Of a stretch of 64,000 nt of DNA, positions 34,331-43,304 are shown one piece after another. The position numbers and the translations under genes were made by a program. The first letter of the stretch is position 1, and the number at the start of each line of letters is the position of its first letter. A model generated the notes under the pieces. The model was not told the DNA's origin, did no database searches, and saw nothing but the letters and a program-made list of their open reading frames with translations. The DNA comes from Deferrisomatales bacterium (GTDB lineage: Bacteria > Desulfobacterota > Deferrisomatia > Deferrisomatales > JARGFW01), in contig JARGFW010000001.1 in assembly GCA_029211085.1 (NCBI GenBank), positions 1 through 64,000 on the forward strand, read 5' to 3'.

Positions 34331-35818
34331 ATGGCCAGCTACGACTACGATATCGGCATCCTGGGGGGCGGCGCGGCGGGCCTCACGGTGGCCTCGGGCG
34401 CCGCCCAGTTCGGCGCCAAGACCCTGCTGATCGAGAAGGCGGACCGGCTCGGTGGGGACTGCCTGCACTTCGGCTGTGTGCCGTCGAAGACCCTGATCCG
34501 CTCGGCAGGGGTGTGGGCCCAAGCGCGCCGGGCGGTGGAGTTTGGGCTGCCGGCCCTGGCCCTGCCAACCGTGGATCTGGGGGCGGTGATGGACCGGGTG
34601 GCCGGGGTAATCGCACAGATCCAGGACCACGACTCCCCGGAGCGGTTCTGCAAACTGGGTGCGGCGGTGCGCTTCGGAACGCCGGTGTTTGCCGATGACC
34701 ACGTGGTGGAGGTTGACGGCGAACGGATCTCGGCCCGCACCTGGGTGGTGGCCACCGGCTCGGGCCCGGCCCTGCCGCCCGTGCCGGGCCTGGGGTCGGT
34801 CGCCCACTGGACCAACGAGAACGTGTTCCAGCAGCGCAGCTTGCCGGAGCGGCTGTTGGTGCTGGGCGGTGGGCCGATCGGCCTGGAGCTGGCCCAGGCG
34901 TTCGCGCGCCTCGGCTCCCGGGTCACCGTGGTGGAGTTCCTCGACCAGATCCTGGGCCCCGAGGACGCAGACCTGGCCGCGGTGGTCCGGGCCCGGCTGG
35001 AGGCCGAGGGGGTCACGGTGCGCACCGCCACCAAGGCGGTGCGGGCCGCCCAGTCCGGCACGACCGTGCGGCTGACCGTGGCCCCGGCCCAGGGACACGG
35101 TGGGGAGCAGGTGCTCGAGGCCGACGCCCTGCTGGTGGCCACCGGACGCAAGCCCAACGTGGAAGGGCTGGGGTTGGAAAACGCCGGGGTGGAGTACGGC
35201 CCCCGGGGGGTGCCCGCTGACGCTCGCCTGCGCACCAACGTCAAACACATCTACGCCTGTGGGGACGTCAACGGGAAGCTGCCGTTCACCCACGTGGCGG
35301 GCTACGAGGGCGGCATCGCGCTGACCAACGCCGTGCTGCACCTGCCCCGCAAGGCCGACTACACAAAGGTGCCGTGGTGTACCTACACCGACCCCGAGGT
35401 GGCCAGCGTGGGCCTCAACGAGAAGCGTGCCCGCGAACAGGGAGTGGAGTGCCGGGTGCTCACTGAGGCCTTCGCCGACAACGACCGTGCCCTGGCCGAA
35501 GCTGAATCGGCAGGCAAGATCAAGGTTCTGGTGGACCTCAAGGGGAAGGTGCTCGGCGCCCAGATCGCCGGCGCTCACGCCGGGGAACTGATCCACGAGT
35601 GGATCGCCGCGTTCAACGGCGGGGTGAAGCTCTCCACCCTGGCGGGGGCGATCCACATCTATCCCACCCTGGCCGAGATCTCCAAGCGGGCGGCGGGTTC
35701 CTACTTCTCGGAGAAGCTGTTCGGCGACCGCACCAAGAGCGTGCTGCGGCTGCTGTTCCACCTCAAGGGGCGCGCCTGCCAACCGGACGGTGAGGGTGCA
35801 CCCGGCGAGCCAATTTAA
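34331..35818 (+). CDS. FAD-dependent pyridine nucleotide-disulfide oxidoreductase (mercuric-reductase-like)
   Basis: The protein has 495 residues. It has the FAD-binding GILGGGAAGLTVASGAAQFG, the redox-active disulfide GGDCLHFGCVPSKTLIRS, the NAD(P)-binding LVLGGGPIGLELAQAFARLG, a second FAD contact IYACGDVNGKLPF and a C-terminal dimerisation domain with HIYPTLAEISKRAA. It lacks the N-terminal HMA domain and C-terminal vicinal cysteines of true mercuric reductase, so the electron acceptor is unknown. ATG 34331 has AGGAGA upstream; the ORF-track start (34301) is less supported. Confidence 0.9.
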   Translation: MASYDYDIGILGGGAAGLTVASGAAQFGAKTLLIEKADRLGGDCLHFGCVPSKTLIRSAGVWAQARRAVEFGLPALALPTVDLGAVMDRVAGVIAQIQDHDSPERFCKLGAAVRFGTPVFADDHVVEVDGERISARTWVVATGSGPALPPVPGLGSVAHWTNENVFQQRSLPERLLVLGGGPIGLELAQAFARLGSRVTVVEFLDQILGPEDADLAAVVRARLEAEGVTVRTATKAVRAAQSGTTVRLTVAPAQGHGGEQVLEADALLVATGRKPNVEGLGLENAGVEYGPRGVPADARLRTNVKHIYACGDVNGKLPFTHVAGYEGGIALTNAVLHLPRKADYTKVPWCTYTDPEVASVGLNEKRAREQGVECRVLTEAFADNDRALAEAESAGKIKVLVDLKGKVLGAQIAGAHAGELIHEWIAAFNGGVKLSTLAGAIHIYPTLAEISKRAAGSYFSEKLFGDRTKSVLRLLFHLKGRACQPDGEGAPGEPI

Positions 35819-35918
35819 ATCCGTTCAAGACTCATCCCGCAGGCATTTGGAGCCGATGTAGGTGGTTGTCCCCTGCAACGGGAGACACGACCCAGACATC
35901 GACATCCGGAGGCCCACC

Positions 35919-37442
35919 ATGACCATCTCAGCCCGCATGAGCCTGTTCCTCGCCGTGATCTTTCTCGGGGTGGCGGGCGGGTCGGGGTTGTCCGTGTACC
36001 GCACCCTGGACCTGCTGCATGACACTCGGGTGATCAACCAGACCGGCGTCCTGCAGGGGGCGACCCAACGGCTGGTCAAACTGGAGCTGCAGGGCCAACC
36101 CCAGGGCGAGCTGCGCGGAACCCTCGATGCCCTGCTGACCGGCCTGCTCGAGGGGAGCACCGCCCTCGATTTGCCGGCGGCTCGGGACCCTGAGTTCCGG
36201 GAGAAACTGGAGGCGGTGGGCGTGGCCTGGACCGAGCTGAAGCGTGGCGTCGAGCAGGCGCGCGGCGATCCGTCCCTGCGCCCGGGGGTGCTCGCGGCCA
36301 GCGAAGCGTACTTCCGGAAGACCAACGCCGCCGTCGTCGCCGCCGAAGCCCTCGCCCGGAGCAAGGTAACGCAGTCGACCCTGATCATCACGGGCGGCAC
36401 GCTGCTTGTGCTGATCATTCTCGCGGCGGTGTGGTACACCCTGAACTCCCGGGTGGCCCGACCCATCGCTACGATCTCCCGCCGCCTGGCGGAAGTGGCC
36501 CAGGGGGATCTGACGGTGAACGTACCCGGCGGCGGCCAGGACGAGATCGGCGAGCTCGTGCGGGCGGCGAACTCGACCATCGAGAGCGTACGTCAAATGG
36601 TGACCGAGGCCAGCACCGCGAGCCTGGAGATGGCCTCGGTGGCCGAGGAGATGTCCGCATCGACCATCCACATCGCGAAGAGCAACGATCACGTTTCCGC
36701 CCGGGTAGGGGATGTCGCCACCGCGGCGGAGCAGATGAACGCCACCGTCGCCGACACGGCTCGCAATACCGCCGAGGTCGACCGAGCGGCGGTCCGAGCG
36801 CGGACCGTGGCCACCGAGGGCGCCACCGTCATCGCCCAGACCGTGCAGGCGGTGCAGGAGATTGCCCAGGTGGTGGAACAGGCGGCGGTGACCGTGCGCT
36901 CCCTCGGCGACGAGTCGGAGAAGATCGGGGTGGTGATCCAGGTGATCGAGGACATCGCCGACCAGACCAACCTGCTGGCACTCAACGCTGCCATTGAAGC
37001 GGCGCGGGCCGGGGAACACGGACGGGGGTTTGCGGTGGTGGCCGACGAGGTGCGCAAGCTCGCCGAGAAGACCGTCACGGCGACCAAGGAGATCTCCAAG
37101 ACCATAGCGGCAATCCAGGGAGAGAGCGGCCGTGTCGCGGCAGCCATCGACGACGGCATGCAGTCGGTCAGCCGCGGCCGAGAACTGGGGGCCAGGGCCG
37201 GGGTGGCGATCCGTGACATCGAGACGGAGGTCGGGCGAGCCACCGAGCAGACCCGTCAGATCGCTACCGCCACCGAGCAGCTGGCGGCCACGACCCGCGA
37301 TGTCAGCTCCAATTTGGAGGAAATCGCCCAAGCCGTGCAGGCCAACTCCTCCGCAACCTCAGAACTGGCACACACGGCCGAATCGGTGGCCCTGCGGGCC
37401 GAGGAGTTGAAGGCACTGACCCGGCGGTTCCGGATCGACTGA
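35919..37442 (+). CDS. Methyl-accepting chemotaxis protein
   Basis: The protein has 507 residues. It has a first membrane helix ([20 protein letters not shown]), a periplasmic sensing region of ~140 residues of four-helix-bundle appearance, a second helix ([19 protein letters not shown]) and a HAMP domain ([20 protein letters not shown]). The signalling hairpin has the conserved tip [20 protein letters not shown]. There is no C-terminal CheR-docking pentapeptide. No che genes are nearby. GGAGG precedes ATG 35919. The ligand cannot be inferred. Confidence 0.92.
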   Translation: MTISARMSLFLAVIFLGVAGGSGLSVYRTLDLLHDTRVINQTGVLQGATQRLVKLELQGQPQGELRGTLDALLTGLLEGSTALDLPAARDPEFREKLEAVGVAWTELKRGVEQARGDPSLRPGVLAASEAYFRKTNAAVVAAEALARSKVTQSTLIITGGTLLVLIILAAVWYTLNSRVARPIATISRRLAEVAQGDLTVNVPGGGQDEIGELVRAANSTIESVRQMVTEASTASLEMASVAEEMSASTIHIAKSNDHVSARVGDVATAAEQMNATVADTARNTAEVDRAAVRARTVATEGATVIAQTVQAVQEIAQVVEQAAVTVRSLGDESEKIGVVIQVIEDIADQTNLLALNAAIEAARAGEHGRGFAVVADEVRKLAEKTVTATKEISKTIAAIQGESGRVAAAIDDGMQSVSRGRELGARAGVAIRDIETEVGRATEQTRQIATATEQLAATTRDVSSNLEEIAQAVQANSSATSELAHTAESVALRAEELKALTRRFRID

Positions 37443-37598
37443 TCTCTCGGGCCGCCCCGACGGCAACCGTTGGCGCCCCGTTGGGGGTTTCCCCGCGGCC
37501 GGCGCCTGCAGGCGGTTTCCCGTGCGCGGATTCCTCCGGTACCATAGGCGTATGGCCCAGCGCAGACCGAATCCAGGGCGACTCAAGACAAGACCTTG

Positions 37599-38318
37599 AT
37601 GTCCGACTCCACAGCCAACGCCAGCGACCGCATCCTCATCCCGAACCGGCGCCTGCTGGTGCCCTACGCCGCGCCGTACTTCGCCTACGTAGCTCTAGGC
37701 TCGCTGCTGGGCGACCACCTCGCCGTGGAGTGGGTCTACGGCTTGCGTCTGGCATTGGTGCCCGCCCTCCTGTGGTGGGGCCGGCGCTGGTACCCTCCCG
37801 TCACCGGACCGCGCAACCCCTGGGGTTCGGCCGCGGTGGGGGCCGCGACGGGCCTGGTGGCCATCGGCGCGTGGATCACCCTGCTGACCCCGTTTGCCTC
37901 AAACGACGTCGCGGCCTGGGACCCCACGACGTTCATCCTGCGTCTGCTGGCTGCGGGGTTCGTGGTGCCGGTGTTCGAGGAGTTGTTCGCGCGGGGCTAC
38001 GTGCTGCGGCTCGCCTACCAGTGGGACGCCCTACGCCGCGAGGGGGAGCACCAGGCCCTGGCCGCGGCCCTGGATGAACACACGGTTTCCGACGTCGCTC
38101 CGGGCGCCTGGAGCGGCTGGGCGGTGGCGATCTCCACCCTGGTGTTCGCTGCCGGACACAACCCTTCGGAGTGGCCTGCGGCGGTGGTCTACGGGCTGTT
38201 CATGGCGTGGCTGTGGATCACGCGCCGGGATCTGCTCTCCTGCATCGTGGCTCACGCGGTGTCCAATCTGGCCCTGGGGGGATACGTGCTCGCCACCGGC
38301 GCGTGGGGCTTGTGGTAG
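37599..38318 (+). CDS. CPBP (CAAX-like) intramembrane metalloprotease
   Basis: The protein has 239 residues and about seven hydrophobic helices. Catalytic motifs are visible: FVVPVFEELFARGYVLR (EExxxR), VFAAGHNPSEWPA and CIVAHAVSNL. The length and N-terminus (RRLLVPYAAPYFAYVALGSL) resemble the CPBP subgroup found with exosortase systems, but no exosortase is in the window. The start is ATG 37599, since the preceding codon (TTG) is the ORF-track start; the ribosome site is weak. DUF547 follows after 51 bp. Confidence 0.85.
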   Translation: MSDSTANASDRILIPNRRLLVPYAAPYFAYVALGSLLGDHLAVEWVYGLRLALVPALLWWGRRWYPPVTGPRNPWGSAAVGAATGLVAIGAWITLLTPFASNDVAAWDPTTFILRLLAAGFVVPVFEELFARGYVLRLAYQWDALRREGEHQALAAALDEHTVSDVAPGAWSGWAVAISTLVFAAGHNPSEWPAAVVYGLFMAWLWITRRDLLSCIVAHAVSNLALGGYVLATGAWGLW

Positions 38319-38369
38319 GGGGCCTTCGTCGCCCGTCCCCCATCCACCTCTGCGGAAAGGCGGTATCCC

Positions 38370-39185
38370 ATGCTGCGCCGGGTTCTTCTCCTTTGCATCA
38401 CCCTCTCCCTGGCCGTCCCCGCCCTGGGGGCCCCCAAGCCCGACCTCTGGCCTCGCTGGCAGGCCCACAACCCGGCTAACACGGCGCGGGTGGACCACGC
38501 CAACTGGCAGGGGTTCCTCACCACCTACCTGAACGCCGACCACCCCTCGGGAATCTACCGGGTGCGCTACGCCCAGGTCAGCGATGTGGATCGCCGGGCC
38601 CTCGGCGAGTACCTGGGCGCCCTGCAGGCCACCCCCGTCTCCACCCTGAACCGGTCGGAGCAGAAGGCCTACTGGATCAACCTGTACAACGCCGCCACGG
38701 TGTGGGAGATCCTCGAACACTACCCGGTGCAGAGCATCCGGGAGATCAGGTCAGGATGGTTCAGCGCCGGTCCCTGGGACAGGAAGCTCGTCACCGTGGA
38801 GGGGGAGAAAATGAGCCTCAACGACATCGAACACCGGGTTCTGCGTCCGATCTTCGCCGACAACCGGGTGCATTACGCCGTCAACTGCGCCAGTCTCGGC
38901 TGCCCCAACCTCCAGCCCGCGCCGTTCACGGCGGCCAACACCGAGGCCCTGTTGGAGCGCGCCGCCCGGGCCTACGTCAACCACCCCCGGGGTGCCCGGC
39001 TCGAGGGCGGCTCGCTCCACCTGTCGAGCATCTACGACTGGTTCCAGGTGGACTTTGGCGAATCCAGAACTGGAGTACTCGACCATCTGCGTCGATACGC
39101 AGAAGGAGCCCTGGCCGCACGCCTGACCCACGCCCTCGGGGTGCCGGCGTTCGAGTACGGCTATGACTGGGCCCTCAACGAGTAG
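38370..39185 (+). CDS. Exported DUF547-domain protein
   Basis: The protein has 271 residues. It has a signal peptide (MLRRVLLLCITLSLAVPALG), then the DUF547 core: NRSEQKAYWINLYNAATVWE, EKMSLNDIEHRVLRPIFADN, VHYAVNCASLGCPNL. The invariant Cys pair and the W-x-N-L-Y-N-A signature are present. The function of DUF547 is not established; the fold suggests a papain-like or lipid-related enzyme. GGAAAGG lies before the ATG. Confidence 0.85.
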   Translation: MLRRVLLLCITLSLAVPALGAPKPDLWPRWQAHNPANTARVDHANWQGFLTTYLNADHPSGIYRVRYAQVSDVDRRALGEYLGALQATPVSTLNRSEQKAYWINLYNAATVWEILEHYPVQSIREIRSGWFSAGPWDRKLVTVEGEKMSLNDIEHRVLRPIFADNRVHYAVNCASLGCPNLQPAPFTAANTEALLERAARAYVNHPRGARLEGGSLHLSSIYDWFQVDFGESRTGVLDHLRRYAEGALAARLTHALGVPAFEYGYDWALNE

Positions 39186-39359
39186 TTCGTGCCGGGTGCG
39201 CCGCCCCGCCATCGCCCTCGGCTGCGGTGCAGGGGCCCCCTCCGGCACCCCGCTCGCAGGAAAAAGAGGGGGCGTGAAGGCTCGTGGTCTGCGTGTTACC
39301 ATGACACAAATGGTCAGCAATCGGGTCGACGAGAAACACCTCCGGCAGAAGGGTGAAAC

Positions 39360-39689
39360 ATGAAGCGGACAGGGTTGCTCCTGGCCACCGTGCTGGTGGC
39401 GAGCGCGGCGGCATTTGCCGGTCAGAGCCTTACCCCCACCAATTACGGCGAGATGGAACCCGTCGTGTTCAACCACACGGCACACGCCGGGAGGGGGGAT
39501 TGCGCCACCTGCCACCACACCAAGACCCAGGAGCACCGCTGCGGGTATTGCCACAAAGCGGAGGCGACCGAAGGCGTTCCGTCCCTGGAGGACGCGGCCC
39601 ACCGGGAGGGCGCCGGCAAGTGCTGGGCCTGTCACCTCAAGGAGAAAGCGAAACAGGCCCTGGACTGCGAGGACTGCCACAGCGGCTGA
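39360..39689 (+). CDS. Tetrahaem c-type cytochrome (class III-like)
   Basis: The protein has 109 residues. A signal peptide ([16 protein letters not shown]) precedes four CxxCH haem sites: CATCH, CGYCH, CWACH and CEDCH. Upstream and interspersed histidines ([15 protein letters not shown]) are potential sixth ligands. The spacing resembles cytochrome c3/c7 proteins that shuttle electrons through the periplasm of anaerobic metal- or sulfur-respiring bacteria. GAAGGG precedes the ATG. A GCCCCCTC/GAGGGGGC inverted repeat lies ~90 nt upstream. Confidence 0.9.
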   Translation: MKRTGLLLATVLVASAAAFAGQSLTPTNYGEMEPVVFNHTAHAGRGDCATCHHTKTQEHRCGYCHKAEATEGVPSLEDAAHREGAGKCWACHLKEKAKQALDCEDCHSG

Positions 39690-40105
39690 CGCAGAACCAC
39701 CCCTCCAAGGCACCCCGCGCGAAGCGGGATCGACCCGCGACCCTCCCGTCCAGAGCAGCAGGCCCGCTCCACACCGACCGGTGCCCGTCCGGCAAGACGT
39801 GGGGAAGCAGCGGTCCATCCCCCCGGTGGCGGTGCCCCTCCACCGGCTGCGCGCCGCGGCACCGGCGACGCTGCGGGTGGGCGGCGAAACCCGGACCCTC
39901 ACCCTGGGTCCAAGCTACCGGCACCCTCTCCGCCCGGGTTGAACACGGCCCGACCCTAGTCCCGGTAGTCACCTGCTGGGTGGCGTGGCAAGCCTTGTAC
40001 CCGGGCACGCAACGGGCGAGCCCGCGCCTTGATCCCAGGCTCCGGTTGTGGCGCCCCGGCGTCCGGGCTAGGATGGGGCCTACCGTCCACCTGCAGGCAG
40101 GTCCC
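39690..40105. other. 416-bp intergenic stretch
   Basis: I see no coding frame with a start and ribosome site. Two segments (around 39720-39790 and 39880-39930) have tRNA-like runs such as GGGATCGACCCGCGACC, but no complete cloverleaf forms. A promoter for queF lies at its 3' end. Confidence 0.4.
40046..40074 (+). promoter_or_regulatory. Candidate queF promoter
   Basis: TTGTGG (40046-40051), 17-bp spacer, TAGGAT (40069-40074), 31 nt upstream of the queF ATG. No preQ1-riboswitch-like fold was evident. Confidence 0.3.
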
Positions 40106-40957
40106 ATGACCCGTTCGCCTCCCAACCGTCGCCCCTCCCCGCTGAACCACCTGGACCTGGGGCGGGACACCGGCTATCCGGACCGCTATGATCCGGCACT
40201 GTTGCAGGGCGTTCCCCGCAGCCTCAACCGGGATGACCTCGGGCTCACCGGGGCGCTGCCGTTCCACGGCGCCGATGCCTGGACGGCGTTCGAGCTCTCC
40301 TGGCTCGACCCGCGCGGCAAGCCACAAGTGGCGATCGGGCAGTTCGTGTTTCCCTGCACCAGCCCACAGCTGGTGGAGTCCAAGTCCCTGAAGTTGTACC
40401 TGAACGGCTTCAACCAGGTGCGCCTGCGCTCCGCTGGTGCAGTGCAGGAGCGCATCACGGAGGACCTGACCGCGTGTGCCGGGGCAGGGGTAACGGTGGA
40501 ACTGCTGCTGCCGAACGAGTGGCATCGGGAGGGCATCGCGAGCCTGCCCGGGGAGTGCATCGATGATCTGCCCGTCGCGATCGATGTGTATGGCCTGAAT
40601 CCGGAGCTCCTCGACGGGGCGGCCTCCGGGCCGGTGGTCACCGAGACCCTGCACAGCAACCTGCTCAAGTCCAACTGCCTAGTCACCAACCAGCCGGACT
40701 GGGGCAGTGTGCTGATCCGCTACCGCGGCTCGCGGATAAGCCGGGAGGCGTTGCTGCGCTACCTGATCTCCTACCGCCAGCACAGCGAGTTCCACGAGCA
40801 GTGCGTGGAGCGCGTGTTCTGTGACATCATGCACCACTGCCGGCCCACGCAGCTCACCGTGTACGCCCGCTACACCCGCCGAGGCGGTCTCGACATCAAC
40901 CCATTCCGCAGCAACTTCGAGACCCCGCCTGGAAATGCACGGCTGGCGCGGCAGTAG
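40106..40957 (+). CDS. queF: NADPH-dependent 7-cyano-7-deazaguanine reductase, long form
   Basis: The protein has 283 residues. The N-terminal half carries the NADPH-site segment [14 protein letters not shown]; the C-terminal half has the catalytic cysteine C191 in [16 protein letters not shown] with Asp198, and [13 protein letters not shown]. It reduces preQ0 to preQ1 for queuosine in tRNA. The bimodular length matches the type II (YqcD-like) subfamily. No other queuosine genes are nearby. Confidence 0.95.
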   Translation: MTRSPPNRRPSPLNHLDLGRDTGYPDRYDPALLQGVPRSLNRDDLGLTGALPFHGADAWTAFELSWLDPRGKPQVAIGQFVFPCTSPQLVESKSLKLYLNGFNQVRLRSAGAVQERITEDLTACAGAGVTVELLLPNEWHREGIASLPGECIDDLPVAIDVYGLNPELLDGAASGPVVTETLHSNLLKSNCLVTNQPDWGSVLIRYRGSRISREALLRYLISYRQHSEFHEQCVERVFCDIMHHCRPTQLTVYARYTRRGGLDINPFRSNFETPPGNARLARQ

Positions 40958-41028
40958 CGGGGGGTGGTGACGGGGTCGGGAAAGAGCATGGGCAATAGAT
41001 GTGGAATTGGCCACTGGCTCTCGGTCGA

Positions 41029-41058
41029 TTGCCCGGGACCGTTCCGCGTTGCTAGAAT
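41029..41058 (+). promoter_or_regulatory. Candidate promoter of the diadenylate cyclase gene
   Basis: TTGCCC (41029-41034), 18-bp spacer, TAGAAT (41053-41058; 5 of 6 to consensus), 93 nt upstream of the chosen start. Confidence 0.4.
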
Positions 41059-41151
41059 CCCGCGAACCATTCTCCACGCGCGGCGGGCACCGGGTACGGT
41101 CCGGAGCTTGCCCCTGGCTTGACCCCTCATCGTGTCTTTTCGAGGCCCCTC

Positions 41152-42330
41152 TTGACGGAACTCCTCCTCACCCTGTCGTGGCGCGACGTCGCCGACATCC
41201 TCCTCGCCAGCACCCTGTTCTGGGGCGCCATCCTATGGTTGCGGCGCACCCGCGCCCTGCCGGCGTTCCTCGGCCTGGCCATCCTGGGAGCAGTATACCT
41301 GGGGGCGTGGCAGCTCGGCCTGCAGCTTACCGCACGGATCTTCCAGGGATTTTCGGCCGTCCTGTTGGTGCTGGTGGTGGTGGTGTTCCAGGAGGATCTG
41401 CGCCGACTGCTGGAGCGCATCGGCTCCTGGGGAATGCGCCGCCGGGCGCCGCCCCGGGGAACCAGCGCGGCCGCCGCCCTGGTGCGGGTGGTCACCCGCC
41501 TGACCCAGACCCGCACGGGGGCGCTGGTGGTGCTGCCCGGGCGCGAGCCCCTGGAGCGACACCTGGAGGGCGGGCTGCCCCTCGGTGGGCAGCTCACCGA
41601 GCCACTGCTGTTGAGCCTGTTCGACGCCTCCTCGCCAGGGCACGACGGGGCGGTGGTGGTGATGGGAGACCGGGTGACCCGGTTCGCGCTGCGCCTGCCT
41701 CTTTCCACCGATCAGGACCAGCTGCAGGATGTGGGGACCCGGCACGCCGCCGCCCTGGGGCTGTCGGAACGCAGCGATGCCCTGGTGATCGTGGTCTCCG
41801 AGGAGCGCGGGGAGGTCTCGGTGGCGCGGGCAGGGGTTCTCACCCGCCTGGCCGGCGCGCAGGATCTGCCCGCAGTGCTCGCCGCGTTCCAGGACGAGGT
41901 GACCCCCGCACCGGGGCAACGGCGCTCGCCCTGGCAGGTGCTGAACCACCAGTGGCGGCCGGCGCTCCTCGCGGTGGGGCTCTCCCTGCTGCTCTGGGGC
42001 CTGCAGGGGCCAGGGTCAACGGTCGTGGAGGCCGAACGGGAAGCCGCGGTGATGGTGTCCAACCTGCCGGCGGAGTTCAACTTGGAGTCGATCACCCCCG
42101 AACGGGTGACCGTGGTCCTGCGCGGCTCCCAGCGGCGGGTGCTGCTGGCGCCCGCCGAACTGCTCCCGGTGCGGGTGGACGCCGTCCTGGCCCAGCTCGG
42201 CCGGCGCACCTTCCAGCTCGACCCCAACGAGGTGGAGGCCCCCCGGGGTACGGAGGTGGTGGCCGTGCGGCCCTCCACGGTCAAACTCTCCCTGCAACCC
42301 ACCTCGAAAGGGGCACCGCGGACCCCCTGA
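41152..42330 (+). CDS. cdaA: CdaA-type diadenylate cyclase fused to a YbbR-like domain
   Basis: The protein has 392 residues. Three N-terminal helices match CdaA, then a DAC domain: TGALVVLPG, the HDGAVVV motif (DGA at 165-167), GTRHAAALGLSERSDALVIV. After a linker a further helix (PALLAVGLSLLLWGLQGPG) and one or two YbbR-like repeats (VSNLPAEFNLESITPERVTV) follow. The enzyme would make c-di-AMP from ATP. The usual RHR motif is RHA here. In many genomes cdaA and ybbR are separate adjacent genes; here they are one frame. TTG 41152 aligns with CdaA starts and has CGAGG upstream. Confidence 0.85.
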   Translation: MTELLLTLSWRDVADILLASTLFWGAILWLRRTRALPAFLGLAILGAVYLGAWQLGLQLTARIFQGFSAVLLVLVVVVFQEDLRRLLERIGSWGMRRRAPPRGTSAAAALVRVVTRLTQTRTGALVVLPGREPLERHLEGGLPLGGQLTEPLLLSLFDASSPGHDGAVVVMGDRVTRFALRLPLSTDQDQLQDVGTRHAAALGLSERSDALVIVVSEERGEVSVARAGVLTRLAGAQDLPAVLAAFQDEVTPAPGQRRSPWQVLNHQWRPALLAVGLSLLLWGLQGPGSTVVEAEREAAVMVSNLPAEFNLESITPERVTVVLRGSQRRVLLAPAELLPVRVDAVLAQLGRRTFQLDPNEVEAPRGTEVVAVRPSTVKLSLQPTSKGAPRTP

Positions 42331-42343
42331 GGTCCGCCGTGAT

Positions 42344-42574
42344 CTACACGAGCAACTTTGCGAGCTCCGCCGGCTTCGGCACCTTGCCCGCTATCTTGAT
42401 CGCTCCGTCCACGGCCAGTGCCGGAGTGACCATGACGCCCCGCTTCATCAACTCGGCCAGGTCGGTTACGTGGGTTACCTCGGCCTGGATGCCGGCCTGG
42501 GACACCGCCTCCTTCGCCGCCTCGTAGAGCTTGTTGCACTTGGCGCAGCCGGTTCCGAGCACTTCGATCTTCAT
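42344..42574 (-). CDS. Small thioredoxin-fold protein (redox-active disulfide protein 2 type)
   Basis: The protein has 76 residues: IEVLGTGCAKCNKLYEAAKE has the CAKC active site and GVMVTPALAVDGAIKIAG the cis-proline loop. It is cytoplasmic, with no signal peptide. It is the last gene of the arsR1 operon. Such mini-thioredoxins often accompany ArsP-like permeases and ArsR regulators. Confidence 0.9.
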   Translation of the reverse strand: MKIEVLGTGCAKCNKLYEAAKEAVSQAGIQAEVTHVTDLAELMKRGVMVTPALAVDGAIKIAGKVPKPAELAKLLV

Positions 42575-42598
42575 CTCGAGCCTCCTCGTTCCGTCATT

Positions 42599-43303
42599 CT
42601 AGGTTGCGCTCCACAGCACGAACAGTCCGACCCCGGCGATGAGCGCGCCCGCCAGCGTCTTGAAGGCTCTGTTCACCCTCTCCAGCCCCCTCGACTGCAC
42701 CAGATCCTTCGCCACCCCCACGCTGGTGCCGGCGAGAGCGATGAGCAGGCAGTGGCCCACGGCGTAGGTCCACAACAGCGCCAGGCCGTACACCATGTTG
42801 CCCTTGGCCGCGATGAAGGTGAGGACCACCACCAGGATGGGGGCGGCGCACGGCGCGGAGATCAGGCCAAACAGCAAGCCCAGGGTGAACGCGCCGATCA
42901 ACCCGGCGTGTTTTGGCCGGTAGCGGGCCAGGCTTTCGGGCACCGAAAAGGTCCACAGATCCCACAGGTGGGCGGCCATGGCCAGGCACACCGCGGCGAT
43001 CACCCACGGCCAGAGCTCCCCCACATCGCCAAACAGGCGCCCCAGGGTGATGGCGATAACCCCCATGGCGGTGAAGCTCACCGCCAGCCCGAACACGAAC
43101 ACCAGGGAGAAGCCCAGGCTGCGCCTCCAACCCGACACCCCCGCGTAGCCGCCGACAAAACCGATGACCAGGGGGATCATGGCCAACACACAGGGGCTCG
43201 CCGCGGTGAGAGCCCCACCCACGAACACCGCGGCAAACGCCAGCCAGGGGTTGGTCTGGATGTAGACTTGGGCATTACCGAGGAATGCATCGAGACCGGG
43301 CAT
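42599..43303 (-). CDS. ccdA: CcdA/DsbD-type transmembrane thiol electron transporter
   Basis: The protein has 234 residues and six hydrophobic helices. The two conserved cysteine-proline motifs are ALTAASPCVLAMIPLV and GLISAPCAAPILVVVL. CcdA passes reducing equivalents from cytoplasmic thioredoxin to periplasmic thiol proteins. Its neighbours include several exported thioredoxin-like proteins that could be its recipients. It starts 1 bp after the permease stop. Confidence 0.92.
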   Translation of the reverse strand: MPGLDAFLGNAQVYIQTNPWLAFAAVFVGGALTAASPCVLAMIPLVIGFVGGYAGVSGWRRSLGFSLVFVFGLAVSFTAMGVIAITLGRLFGDVGELWPWVIAAVCLAMAAHLWDLWTFSVPESLARYRPKHAGLIGAFTLGLLFGLISAPCAAPILVVVLTFIAAKGNMVYGLALLWTYAVGHCLLIALAGTSVGVAKDLVQSRGLERVNRAFKTLAGALIAGVGLFVLWSAT

Positions 43304-43304
43304 G

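Noticed and set aside
39715-39935. tRNA-like sequence (GGGATCGACCCGCGACC and CGAAACCCGGACCCTCACC)
   Set aside because: The T-arm-like GCGGG-TCGAT-CCCGC has a 5-nt loop instead of 7, and no acceptor, D or anticodon arm could be paired, so neither segment is a supported tRNA; at most a decayed fragment.
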